Assembly (NCBI GenBank): GCA_036320915.1
Contig: JAXBDG010000011.1
Span: forward strand, 642,501-706,500
Direction: 5' to 3'
DNA: 64,000 nt
Source: Linnemannia elongata
Lineage: Eukaryota; Mortierellomycota; Mortierellomycetes; Mortierellales; Mortierellaceae
Shown: one piece after another, positions 22,278-33,049 of the stretch
Layout: every line of letters begins with the position of its first letter
Numbering within the stretch: the stretch's first letter is position 1
The notes under the pieces: generated by a model
Databases searched by the model: none
Told to the model about the DNA's origin: nothing
The model's input: only the letters and a program-made list of their open reading frames with translations
Made by a program: the position numbers and the translations under genes

Positions 22278-24862
22278 TTAGGCGGTGACGAGCTTCAAGT
22301 GGAAGGACTTCAGCCTTGTAACCTGATCATACCCAAACTTACTCAACGTACAACCCCTACCCGAATCCTTCACACCGACCCAAGCAAGCGCAGGATCCAG
22401 ATAATCACATCTGTTCATGAACCAAGTCCCTGTCTCGATCTGGTCTCCAATCCTCAAGGCCGCATCCGCATCCTTGGTCCAGATCGAAGCCGAGAGTCCG
22501 AAATCGGAATCGTTCATGAGGTGGATGGCTTCCTCGTCAGAGTTGACGCGCATGATGCCGACGACGGGACCGAAGGATTCTTCGGTCATGACGCGCATGG
22601 AGTGGGTGACGGAGGTCAGGACTTGGGGTGCCATGTAAGGGGTTCCGGGCTTGTCGGCGGGGAAGAGGGAGGCGTCGATGTGCGCTTTTGCTCCTTGCGA
22701 GACTATTTGGTAAAAAATAATAAAGTTGGTTTGATGTCAGAGGATTTCCTCCAGCGGAGAGACAAAAAATAAAAGACACACGCGTCTACCAGTTTGATCA
22801 GTATTCAATGAGATAGAATGACTTACCGGCCTCAGCGATCTGGCCACGGACAAAGTCGGCGGCCTTGGTTTTCACCATAGGTCCAAGAGTCGTCTCGGGC
22901 TCCAAGGGGTTTCCAAGACGGTAGTTCTATTAACATCGTCCATCACCAACGTAAGAAGAGTTAGCCTTCCGTTACGTACTTTATAAAAGCACAGCTGTGA
23001 CAGAAAAAAAAGATCAAAGTGACAAAAGGTACCTTGGTCTCGGCGACAAAGGCGTCGACAAAGGCGTCATAGATGTCAGCGTGGACGTAGATGCGCTCGA
23101 TGGCACAGCAGCACTGACCGCTGTTGAAGAAAGAGCCGTCAACAAGAGTTTCGACCGTGTATTTGAGGTCGCAGTCGGGGCGGACATATGCTGGGTCCTT
23201 GCCTCCCAGCTCCAATCCCGTCGCTATTCCATATTGTGGGAAGGAAAGAGGGAGTCATGACATGTTAGGATAAGTGATGAGTGGATTGAATGGTGAAAAA
23301 AAAGTTTGTACAGGATTGAAGATTGCTGATCCTTGGGGGGGGGGGGTAAGTAAGTCAGGGGTGCATGCTGATCCTATGCGGGGAGGGATAGAGTAAGGAG
23401 GTAGTGAGCAGGAAGCCAAGGAAGAGCTGGACATACCGATGAACTTGTCGCTGGCAGCTTTCTGGATCTGGTGGCCTCCCTCGACGGATCCGGTAAAGTT
23501 GACATAGTTGATGAGGGGGTTCCTGACCAGAGCCTCGGTGTCGGCATGAGACATGTGGATGCACTAATCGTTATCCGTCGTACAAGAGAGAAGAGAGGAG
23601 GAATAGATAGGCATTGCAGAGAGCCATTGGGTTCGTTAGTGTGAGTACAAGTACAACGAAGGAGAGTCTTTGTCACATTTGATCCATGTCTCCCGTGCGT
23701 ATAACAAGTTCGCTCCTACTCTCTCCCGGATGAAATTTTAGAAATGCGCCCATTCGCCTTACACTTTCGTTAGAAAACCATATATGACCCTCCACCCCCT
23801 TCATATCCCCATTCCCGTACTCTGCAACACATACGCGTGAGAAGTTGTTTGGTCGAACGCCCAAAGTTTTCGTTGGCTTTGTTTGTTTGTAATGTAAACG
23901 ATCATGTGTTTGCATAAAGGGTCTCCTCTTGCTCTTGGTCACATAGTACCCAAAAGAAAATAAATGTGGTCCGCCCTTCCTTCCTTTGTGTTGTCTGTCG
24001 ATTTGTCCTGCTCAATTGCCGTGTGCTGACTTTTTTTCTCCACTCACGTTCGATTGCTAATCTTCTTGCCGAAAGCAGCAACAGTAAAAAGAGGAGGAAG
24101 ACAATGGGACAAAACCAACAACAAAACCGCTTACCTGGAAGACGCCGTCGGGAAGACCAGCCTCTGTCCAGGCCTGGCCGAATCGCTCACCGCAGAGAGG
24201 GGTCTGGGAGGAGTGCTTGAGGATGACAGAGTTACCGGCGATGATCGAGGGCAGGACTCCGTTCAACGACGACAAGTAAGGGTAGTTCCAGGCTAAAAGA
24301 GTAGTAGTGTCAATGCAAAACGACAAGCGTGATATGCATTAAAAAAAGAAGTTAGAAATTCTGGTATCTTTTTGTCGTCATCCTCCATCACACATACTTT
24401 GGTACATCACCAGCAAGAGTACAACAACGACCAAAGAAAGAGGAACAGAGACTTACGAGCAACGATAAGGACAACACCGACGGCCTCCTTACGAATGAAC
24501 CTCTTAAACTTGCCCTCCTGACCAGCCTCCACAATCTCGACATCCTTCAAGGCCTCCTCGGCAACATCGACCATGTATTTCCCACGATCCTGGGTTCCCT
24601 TGATTTCTCCAGGAGTGTACCTCAAAGGGCGACCCATCTGCATAGTCAGCTCCTTGGCGAGCTCGTCCTTGCGGGTTCCAAAGACCTCGAGGAACCGACG
24701 GCCCATCTCGACACGTTGCTTGAGAGGGACTCGCTTCCAGGCCTTTTGGGCCTTGGCGGCACGTTCGACGGCGGCTTGGACTTGTTCAGAGGAGGAGATC
24801 TGGACGGTCGCGAAGGCGGTCGAGTCTACAGGGGTGATGACTGACAAGGTTGAAGGGCTCAT
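22278..24862 (-). CDS. NAD(P)-dependent aldehyde dehydrogenase
   Basis: The enzyme oxidises an aldehyde to the acid. Six exons in minus order (24862-24457, 24292-24135, 23563-23437, 23223-23033, 22926-22827, 22702-22278) join in phase to 468 codons, slightly short of the usual 480-500. Visible motifs are PWNYPY, the cofactor loop NFTGSVEGG, the general-base glutamate in LELGGKDP (E235) and the catalytic cysteine in NSGQCC (C269), with the family's 34-residue spacing. ESFGPVVGI and the C-terminal SGRG motif follow. The Asp in GGKDP and three consecutive cysteines (C268-C270) at the active site are distinctive. No targeting signal is obvious, so it is probably cytosolic. The third intron in transcript order (24134-23564, 571 nt) is much longer than the others. 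The precise substrate is unknown. Confidence 0.93.
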
Positions 24863-25899
24863 GGTTACGATTTGGTGTTTGGTTCTTCTTTTTCTTTGTG
24901 GTGAGAGGAAGGAGAGAAGTAGGAAGAGGTGATTGATGACTTTACAAAAGAAAGGGAGAAAAGAAGTATGAATGAAAATGACCCTTGCGCCTTTTTAGGC
25001 GTCGAGCCAAAAGATATCGTGACTGTTGTGAACACATGGACGCGACTCTGCTCTTCTGGGCGGCACACATCCATCGACAATGCATACAGGGTGCTATGTA
25101 GACACCACACCTGCTGATGTTACAGTTTAGAGTCGAGCAGTAAAACTCTTAAAAGTTGGATACTGGTTCTTCTTCATTCGTTCCTTATCTGATACGCATA
25201 CGAGTCAAAGTAGCCTTGGCAACTGTCTTTCACCTTCTGACGAGGTAATATACGTGGGTGTCGATGAACGCGTTGTTTTTTTCGGTTCCTATTCGTGTCG
25301 GTTTGGATGCTTCATCAATTGATCAATGCCAGTTATTTGAGTTGCAGGTTCGATAGGAGGGTGGGCAATCGGTACCTGTCTGCGGAGAATTTGCAGGTGA
25401 CGTCTTTATCGAATGTTGGGTGGAGTGGAGGGAGGGGGAGTGTGGTACCTGGGAGAGGGACAGACGGAGACGATCTTGCAAGAAAGGAAAAAAAAAAGAG
25501 GGCAATAATTTGTCAGAGGGCAAGAAGCAGTCATTCATCCAATTGACAAATTGCGCGTCGCTTTCACTCTCGTTCCCTCGTCTTCCGCCTTTTCTGCGTT
25601 GCCTGAGAGACTCATACTCTCACACTCTCACACTCTCACACTCCCACTCGCTCGAGTCGATCAGCCCTTCTTTTCTTTTCTTTCTTTCTTCTTCTTCTTC
25701 TTCCTTTGTTGCATTCAACACCACCCTTCCCTCTTTCCCTTCCTCATCCTTCTTCCTTCCTGTCAACACTACTCCACTCTCTCTTTTTTTTTTTCTTTCT
25801 CTTTATTATTATTTTAACGTCTCTCTCTCCCTTCCCCTCTTACACCCCTCCTCCCTTACAATTCTCACACCCACAAAAAAAAAAAAACGAAACCTTACG
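24863..25899. other. Divergent promoter region, ALDH and mitochondrial Lon
   Basis: This shared upstream region serves two divergent genes. From about 25560 to 25899 it is a C/T-rich leader for the Lon gene, including a CTCACA microsatellite at about 25615-25650. No separate gene or RNA is recognised. Confidence 0.55.
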
Positions 25900-28800
25900 A
25901 TGGCGTCCAATGCCGTGCTAGTCATTACCAAGCGCGTCTCGCCCACTGTCGACATCCTCAAGGTCGCCCTCTCCCGCACCTCTATCAACCCCACCCTCAC
26001 TCACCACTCTACAGCAAGAACTCCCGTTTCCTGGTCCGCTTTTGACGGCCACCTCCGCCCCTTCTCTACCGCAAACACCTCTGCTGCTGCTCGCCTCCAA
26101 GAGTTGCGTCCCCGCAGTCTTCACAGTCTTGTTCATGCCACCCGACCTGCTGCTCTCCTCAACAGTCGTCTCTCTTCCCTCCAGAGTGGCAACTCTCTTG
26201 TTTCGTCCACTGTCTTGCCTCTTTCGCGTCGTGCCTTTTCGAGTTCTGCACGCATCCTTAAGGACAAGAGCGACGACGGCAAGAGCGGATCGGGTGGTGA
26301 CGGCAAGGACTCGGGATCAGGATCGTCGTCCTCGTCCGGTTCTGGATCTGGATCTGGATCTGAGGGCGGCAGTGCAGGATCAGGATCGGGTGGATCGGGC
26401 AGTGGTAACAGCAAGGGTGGCAACGACCGCAAGGTCACAAAGTTCACATTCGATGTCGGATCTGGAGGACCCTCGACCAACATTCTCGAGAACGGCCTCT
26501 CCAAGCCAGCTATTCCCGAGGTCTACCCTCAAGTTTTGACCCTCCCCATCGGTCGCCGTCCTCTCTTCCCAGGATTCTACAAGGCCGTCGTCATCAAGAA
26601 CCCTGCCGTCGCCAATGCCATCAAGGAGTTAATGAAGCGTGGCCAGCCTTATGTTGGTGCCTTCCTGCTCAAAGACGAGGAGCTCGACATCGATACCGTA
26701 ACAAGCATGGACCAAATTCACTCTGTCGGTGTGTTTGCTCAGATCACAACCGTCTTCCCCGCAAGCGCAGGTAGCGACGAGGGCTCGATCACAGCCGTGC
26801 TCTATCCACACAGGAGAATCAAAATCAAGGAGTTGTTGCCTCCCTTGATCCTCCCCGACGGATCCGAGGCTCCACGCGAAGGACTGCTCGTCAAGGAGGC
26901 TGGTGAAGGAGCCGCCGAGAAATCTCAACCTCTCACTATCAAGGTCGCAGACGCTCTTCCCGCTGCTACAATCACCCCAGAGGTCACCTCAACCGTCGTC
27001 GACAAGCCAACTGGAGCGGAAGCAGGAGCCATTGATGGAACACCTGTTGATGAGGCTGCTGCTGCCTCAGATGCCTCGAAGGATCCTCAGCACCTGCCAA
27101 CTGCCTTCTTGGCCAAGGAGTATGCTGTCACACTTTCGAATGTCGAAAACATGGTCGATGAGCCCTACAACCGCAAGAACCAGGTCATCCGTGCCATCAC
27201 TTCCGAGATTGTCGCCGTCTTCAAGGATATCGCCTCGTTGAACCCTCTTTTCCGTGATCAGATCGCCAACTTTTCGATGTCACAGTCCGCTGGCAATGTT
27301 TTCGAGGAGCCTGCCAAGCTTGCCGATTTCGCAACCGCTGTCTCTCAGGGTGACCCCGAGGAATTGCAGTCTGTCTTGGAGTCTCTCTCGATCGAAGACA
27401 GGATGCAAAAGGCTCTTTTGGTCCTCAAGAAGGAGTTGATGAACGCTCAGCTCCAGAGCAAGATCAGCAAGGATGTCGAGAACAAGATTGCCAAGCGTCA
27501 GCGCGAGTACTACTTGATGGAGCAGCTCAAGGGAATCAAGAAGGAGTTAGGAATCGAGTCGGATGGCAAGGACAAGCTGATTGAAAAATTCAGAGAGAAG
27601 GGTATCAAGCTGGCTATGCCCGAGCAGGTCAAGAAGGTTTTCGATGAGGTATGTGCATTATTTCAACATCAAATTATTTTGCGTTCGATTCCTTGCGTCT
27701 GCAATGTGTGTGTTTTCTTCACAGACAATTGACGCTTTTTTTTGTGAACATCAATATGTTGCCAGGAAATCACCAAGCTCGAGCATTTGGAGCCAGCGGC
27801 TTCTGAGTTCAATGTGACAAGGAACTACCTGGACTGGCTGACCAATGTTCCATGGGGCGTTCGCTCTCCCGAGAACTACGATATTCGTCATGCTGTCCGT
27901 GTCCTTGACGAGGACCACTATGGACTCAAAGATGTCAAGGATCGTATCCTGGAGTTCATTGCTGTGGGCCGTCTCCGTGGCACAGTTGAGGGCAAGATCA
28001 TTTGTCTTGTCGGACCACCAGGTACGCACTTGTTTCAGTGTTTGTGATTAATTGCTGATCATTGATCGTATTAAAAATGACCATATTTGGAATATTAACG
28101 CCGCCATTTCTTCTTGATAGGTGTTGGAAAGACGTCAATCGGTAAATCGATTGCGCGTGCATTGGATCGCGAGTTCTACAGATTCAGTGTCGGAGGATTG
28201 ACGGACGTCGCCGAGATCAAGGGCCATCGTCGTACTTATGTCGGAGCCATGCCCGGAAAGGTCGTCCAGGCCCTCAAGCGTGTCCAAACCGAGAACCCAC
28301 TCATCTTGATCGACGAGGGTAAGATGTCGCTCGTTCTCTGTTATTCTTTGTATAGATGTTTTTTAATGACTCGTTGACTGACATCGAACCAACACCCTTA
28401 CAATGATAGTTGACAAGGTTGGACGTGGACATCAGGGAGACCCTGCCTCTGCTCTTCTGGAGTTGCTGGACCCTGAACAAAACGGCTCGTTCTTGGACCA
28501 CTACATGGATGTGCCAATTGATCTCTCCAAGGTTCTGTTTGTCTGCACAGCCAACGTTCTCGACACTATCCCTGGACCCCTTCTGGATCGTATGGAGGTG
28601 ATTCAGCTCTCAGGATACATCTCGGACGAGAAGGTCGCCATTGCTTCCCGTTACTTGGCCCCCACAGCCAAGGAGGCTGCAGGTCTCGAGGGCGCCAACG
28701 TTATTCTTCACGACGATGCTATCGAGGCTCTTATCAAGAACTACTGCAGAGAGTCTGGTGTTCGTAACTTGAAGAAGCAGATCGACAAGGTCTTCCGAAA

Positions 28801-29833
28801 GGCCGCGCTCAAGATTGTCAAGGAGATGCCCGATCTCGAGCGTGTGGAGCCCAAGAAGAAGGAGGCTGATTCCAAGGACGGTGACTTTAAGCCCTTGGCA
28901 GGAATCGTGAAGGACACTCCTGATGAGACTTTGTTGGACGACACCGATGTCTTGAAGCAGCAAGAGGGTGAGAAGAAGGAGGACAAGAAGGCCAAACTCG
29001 AGGTCTCACCTGATGTCAAGGTTGATATCACTGCCGAAAACCTGAAGGACTATGTTGGACCAGCTGTCTTCCAGGCCGACCGACTCTACGATGCTACCCC
29101 TGCTGGAGTGGTTATGGGTCTTGCTTGGACATCGATGGGAGGATCTGCTCTCTATATCGAGTCGTGCTTGGACGGTGGTCTCACTGAAAAGTCGCGTCCC
29201 AACTTCTTGAGGACCGGACAGATGGGTGATGTGATGAAGGAGTCGACATCGATCGCGTACACCTTTGCCAAGAACCTAATTGGTCGTCGCTTCCCCGAGA
29301 ACCGATTCTTCAACAAGGCAGCGATCCACCTCCATGTCCCTGAGGGTGCTACTCCTAAGGACGGACCCTCTGCCGGTATTACGATGACGACGTCGTTGTT
29401 GTCCCTCGCCCTCAACAAGCCTTTGGATCCTACTATTGCGATGACGGGAGAGTTGACGTTGACGGGTAAGGTGCTCAAGATTGGTGGTTTGAAGGAGAAG
29501 ACGATTGCGGCCAAGCGGTCTGGTGTGAAGACTCTGATCTTCCCTCAGGCCAACTTGCCCGACTGGGAAGAGCTCCCTGAAAATGTCAAGGAGGGCGTGA
29601 CGGGCGTCCCTGCCGCGTGGTACGAGGATGTGTACAAGGTTGTCTTTGGTGACTCTGTGTCGGAGGATGAGGGCAACAACGTCTGGCATAAGGAGTTGCC
29701 TGGTGGGGAGGAGGCCGAGGACGAGATCGATAACCGTGAGCCTAGAAAGAATGAGATTCGGGAGAGGAGATCTAAGAAACAAGATGGAGGGGATGGACCA
29801 GGCATTGACTGGAACAACAAGTTGAGGTGGTAA
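25900..29833 (+). CDS. PIM1: Mitochondrial Lon protease
   Basis: This ATP-dependent matrix protease removes damaged and unassembled proteins and supports mitochondrial DNA maintenance. Four exons (25900-27648, 27766-28021, 28121-28318, 28410-29833) join in phase to 1208 codons. The first 125 residues or so are rich in Arg, Ser and Leu with no acidic run, ending near [11 protein letters not shown], a typical matrix presequence. A Gly/Ser-rich linker follows (about 130-180), then the substrate-binding domain with a Ser/Ala-rich insertion. The AAA+ domain has Walker [12 protein letters not shown] (about 665) and Walker B LILIDEVDKVG (about 731). The protease domain carries S1055 in DGPSAG, with the lysine expected 43 residues on, in GGLKEK. 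An acidic/Lys-rich insertion near residues 890-930 resembles that of yeast Pim1. There is no PTS1, in contrast with the Lon at 9442-13227. Confidence 0.95.
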
Positions 29834-30022
29834 AACCACACCCATCTTTTTTATGTATAGAAAAAACGCACGTAGCGAGACGTAAGTAGATTAGTTCATG
29901 AATATTTTTTCCCTTTGCCCTACTCCCCAATTATGTTCTTGCACTCGGAAGGAAGCACACATGCAGTCATGTAAACAAGCAAGCAACAAAACGATTAATT
30001 AATAGTGGTAGATTAGGGGGCT

Positions 30023-32779
30023 TTATTCGGAAGGAGTAGAGGGAGAGGAGGGAGTTTGGAGCAACTTCTTGGAGATGCGGAGGATATTGCTTCGACCGTG
30101 CTCAGTGACATTGACGATGGGGCCTTTGGGCATTAGGGGCTCGACCAGTTGGCACCAGCGGAGACGGCACTGCCATGCCGTCTTCTGTGTCCTTACCGGT
30201 TCTAACGACTCCTTGCCACCATTCTCTTCCTTCTCACGCTGCATGGCCTGGTCGTAGAGAGGTGCCATAGCCGGCTGTGTCCCCTTAAAGCTCTTGGCGA
30301 TCGCATTCCAGTCCCGTCCACGTTCCTCAATCGTCCTCTTCAACAGTAACCTATCCTCGTCCGGTTGCCAGATCGTGTTTTTGACAATGTGTTTGAAAGA
30401 GGTTTCGAACACCCTGCGACAGGGGGAGAGGTTCCAGCCTGGTAAATGGTGTTGTGTCAATTGTTCATAGTCGATAGAGTCGGCGGTGGGTCCTGCGGCG
30501 AGGATGGTGTAGTACTCGTCTTCGGTGACTTTTGTGGCCTTGTCGGACATGATGAACCAGCGTTGGCGGATCGAGCGGGTGGTTCGCCAGGGGAGGAAGC
30601 GGTGTTGAATATCTGACCAGCTAGCTCCCAGTTCACGGATCCCTTGGTCCAAGAGTTTTGATTCTTCATGGGACCAGGAGTAGGGGGCGGCTGGTTTGAT
30701 CGGGGTGGTCTGGTTCTCCTCGAGTGGGCCATGGATGACATCAAGGTTCTGGCGGAGGTAGTTCCAATGCTCGATACAGGATGTAGGTGAGAGCCCACGA
30801 TGGACCTTGTTGGCAATCCACTGCCAGGTCCCCGCATGCATGGTCGGTGAGGCCCCAAAACGCTGATGACATATCCGCATCGTCCGCTGTAACCGCTGCG
30901 ACCGCTCCTTGGTGAACAGATACTTCTGTCGGGTATAAGGAAGGTTCTCCTGCAGCTCTGCAATCCTCTCCGCAAAGGCGTCTGGCTCCAGATCCGGGCT
31001 CGGAAACCCCTTGGTGATGCCCTCAAAGTATCTCTGACAATCTTCTGCAGTTCGGTTGGAGCAAAATTTCGAGATCCGTTTGAAGTCTGAGCCGAATTGG
31101 CGCCATGCGGACCAGAAGGTGCCTTGTTCGGTTTTTGTCCATGCGTTGAGATTAGGCATGACGGGCATGTCGAGATTCTTCCAGTGCGTACGACATTCTT
31201 CTGGTGAGTGAGGACCAGTTTGGCGGGCGATTTCTGCCCAGTGATCGTCAATGTTGTCGTTGCTGTTGCTGTTGTTGATGCCGTATTTGAGGACTTGTTG
31301 AATGAGCGCAGTTTCTTGGTCGAAAGTCCAGAAGGATTTGTTGCGGCTGACGCGGAGGTATTGTTTGCGAAGGTGTGGAATTGTGATCGAGAGAATCCGG
31401 TCTCGGGGGGACTTCTTGCCCTTGCCCTTACTGGGCTTTGTAGTTATTGGTAGTGAGGTGATATCGTCCAAGAAGTGTTGTTGGAAGTCCTGCAAGATTT
31501 TGTCCCAGTTCTCGGCACCGTGTCGCTCAGCCAGTTCCAGAATCAGAGCTGACTCATCCATCGAGAACACCACGATCTTGGTCCTACTACTGGTGCTACT
31601 TTTCCTGCCGCTCGGATCCAATGCTGCTCCTGGTGTCGAATGTTTTAGTTGACCGTCCTGATCTGACGTGAATGTACTGTCGTTGTCATATCCTGCAGCG
31701 GTCGCCAACTCAGAACGCCCTATATCAGCCCACTTGGCCTTACAGATCAGCGACTTGATCTTGAGTTCCTGTGCAATCTTCTTCCAAGACACGCCCTGTA
31801 GCGCCAACTCCTTGAGACGTTGGATCGATTCGGGGGACCAGGTCGTCCCCAAGGCTGGATCGAGGTTGGCATGATACCGGGAGTAACAGGATGAAAAGGG
31901 CCGTCCAACGGCGCGTCCGATCTCGGGCCATGAGTTTCCTGCCGCGACCATGTCCTTGATCGTCTGATCTATCGTCGCGTCCCATTTCGGACGCTTGCTG
32001 GTATTAGCTCCTAATTCCTCCTCGTCATCGGACGAAACCGCGGCAGAGAGTCCTGCTCCTGCTCTTGCTCCAGTTCCTGAACCCACAGATCGGATCTTCT
32101 TGGATAGACTCGTTCCTACTGCCTCTGCCGCTGCCGCCAAAGCCGCTGCCGACGCTTCCTTCCTCTCTCGAATAAGGTTCAACCCCTCCTCAACTAATCT
32201 CTCCAACTTTTCTCGATCCCGAATCTCTTCCAGCGTACCGCCTTTCTCAAGAATAGGCTTAATAGTGTTGATATACCGACTGTAGCATGTCGTGTAAGGG
32301 CGGTCAAGAAGCTTCCCGATGGTCCGCCAGTCAATGGAGTGGGTCTGATTCATGGCGACGATCATGGCGTCCAGTTCTGGGGTCCAATCGTAGACAGTTT
32401 TTTTGCGCGGTAGTTTTTGTGGTGAGGGTGAAGATGCTAGTTTTGAGGAGGAGACGAGGATGGGGGTGGATGGTATTGAAGAATTGGAGGAGGAGGAGAG
32501 GTGTTGTTGTTGTTGTGGTATGGGTATTGCGGGTATGTTGAGTGCTTGCTGTGCATTGGTCGAGTATTGGTATCTGCCTTTGCTTGACGCGCTCGGAGAT
32601 AAGGCGAGGTTGAGTGGACGGGTTGAGAAGAGGTTCGTTCCTGGTGTGGAAGGGAGGAGGTCGAAGGATATTATGGCGTAAGAGCGGTCATGTGCCCAAT
32701 TAAAGGATGTCCTAGATGCGGCGCCTATTGTCCGTGTTGGTGGAGGGCTTTGCCGTATCCTGTATATGACCCTGTGCAT
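30023..32779 (-). CDS. Protein with about ten Myb/SANT-like repeats
   Basis: A single-exon gene of 918 codons. After a basic, Ser-rich N-terminus (MHRVIYRIRQSPPPTRTIGA) come tandem helical repeats of Myb/SANT type, each with spaced tryptophans or aromatics. Examples are YDWTPELDAMIVAM, RPKWDATIDQTIKDMV, TTWSPESIQRLKELA, SFWTFDQETALIQQVL, NAWTKTEQGTFWSAWRQFG, YSWSHEESKLLDQGIRELG and IWQPDEDRLLLKRTIEERG. I count nine or ten, spread from about residue 130 to 900. Such repeats usually bind DNA or chromatin proteins, so a transcription or chromatin role is likely. The first 80 residues (Arg-rich, Ser-rich, few acids) also resemble a mitochondrial presequence, which would be odd for a Myb protein. 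The gene runs tail to tail with mitochondrial Lon and head to head with NCL1 across a 270-base promoter. Confidence 0.85.
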   Translation of the reverse strand: MHRVIYRIRQSPPPTRTIGAASRTSFNWAHDRSYAIISFDLLPSTPGTNLFSTRPLNLALSPSASSKGRYQYSTNAQQALNIPAIPIPQQQQHLSSSSNSSIPSTPILVSSSKLASSPSPQKLPRKKTVYDWTPELDAMIVAMNQTHSIDWRTIGKLLDRPYTTCYSRYINTIKPILEKGGTLEEIRDREKLERLVEEGLNLIRERKEASAAALAAAAEAVGTSLSKKIRSVGSGTGARAGAGLSAAVSSDDEEELGANTSKRPKWDATIDQTIKDMVAAGNSWPEIGRAVGRPFSSCYSRYHANLDPALGTTWSPESIQRLKELALQGVSWKKIAQELKIKSLICKAKWADIGRSELATAAGYDNDSTFTSDQDGQLKHSTPGAALDPSGRKSSTSSRTKIVVFSMDESALILELAERHGAENWDKILQDFQQHFLDDITSLPITTKPSKGKGKKSPRDRILSITIPHLRKQYLRVSRNKSFWTFDQETALIQQVLKYGINNSNSNDNIDDHWAEIARQTGPHSPEECRTHWKNLDMPVMPNLNAWTKTEQGTFWSAWRQFGSDFKRISKFCSNRTAEDCQRYFEGITKGFPSPDLEPDAFAERIAELQENLPYTRQKYLFTKERSQRLQRTMRICHQRFGASPTMHAGTWQWIANKVHRGLSPTSCIEHWNYLRQNLDVIHGPLEENQTTPIKPAAPYSWSHEESKLLDQGIRELGASWSDIQHRFLPWRTTRSIRQRWFIMSDKATKVTEDEYYTILAAGPTADSIDYEQLTQHHLPGWNLSPCRRVFETSFKHIVKNTIWQPDEDRLLLKRTIEERGRDWNAIAKSFKGTQPAMAPLYDQAMQREKEENGGKESLEPVRTQKTAWQCRLRWCQLVEPLMPKGPIVNVTEHGRSNILRISKKLLQTPSSPSTPSE

Positions 32780-33049
32780 GGGAGGTATGTTGTGAATGTA
32801 GAAGGGTTGGCGAATGGGTGCATCAAAGGGGCAAACGGTTGGGTTGTGAAGTTGTATGTTGTATTAAGTGTGGTAAGGAAGAGCAACAACCGCAACAACA
32901 GTGACTGCTTCTCGATTTGGAGGCGCACTTTTTTTTTTTTTTTTGTGAAGTCAAGAAGAGGCAAAAGTACTCCTCTTTTTCCATCCCTCTCCTTCTGTTC
33001 ATTCACACCCTTCTTCCCCTTTTTCCTTCAACGAACCAAACCAAAAAAG

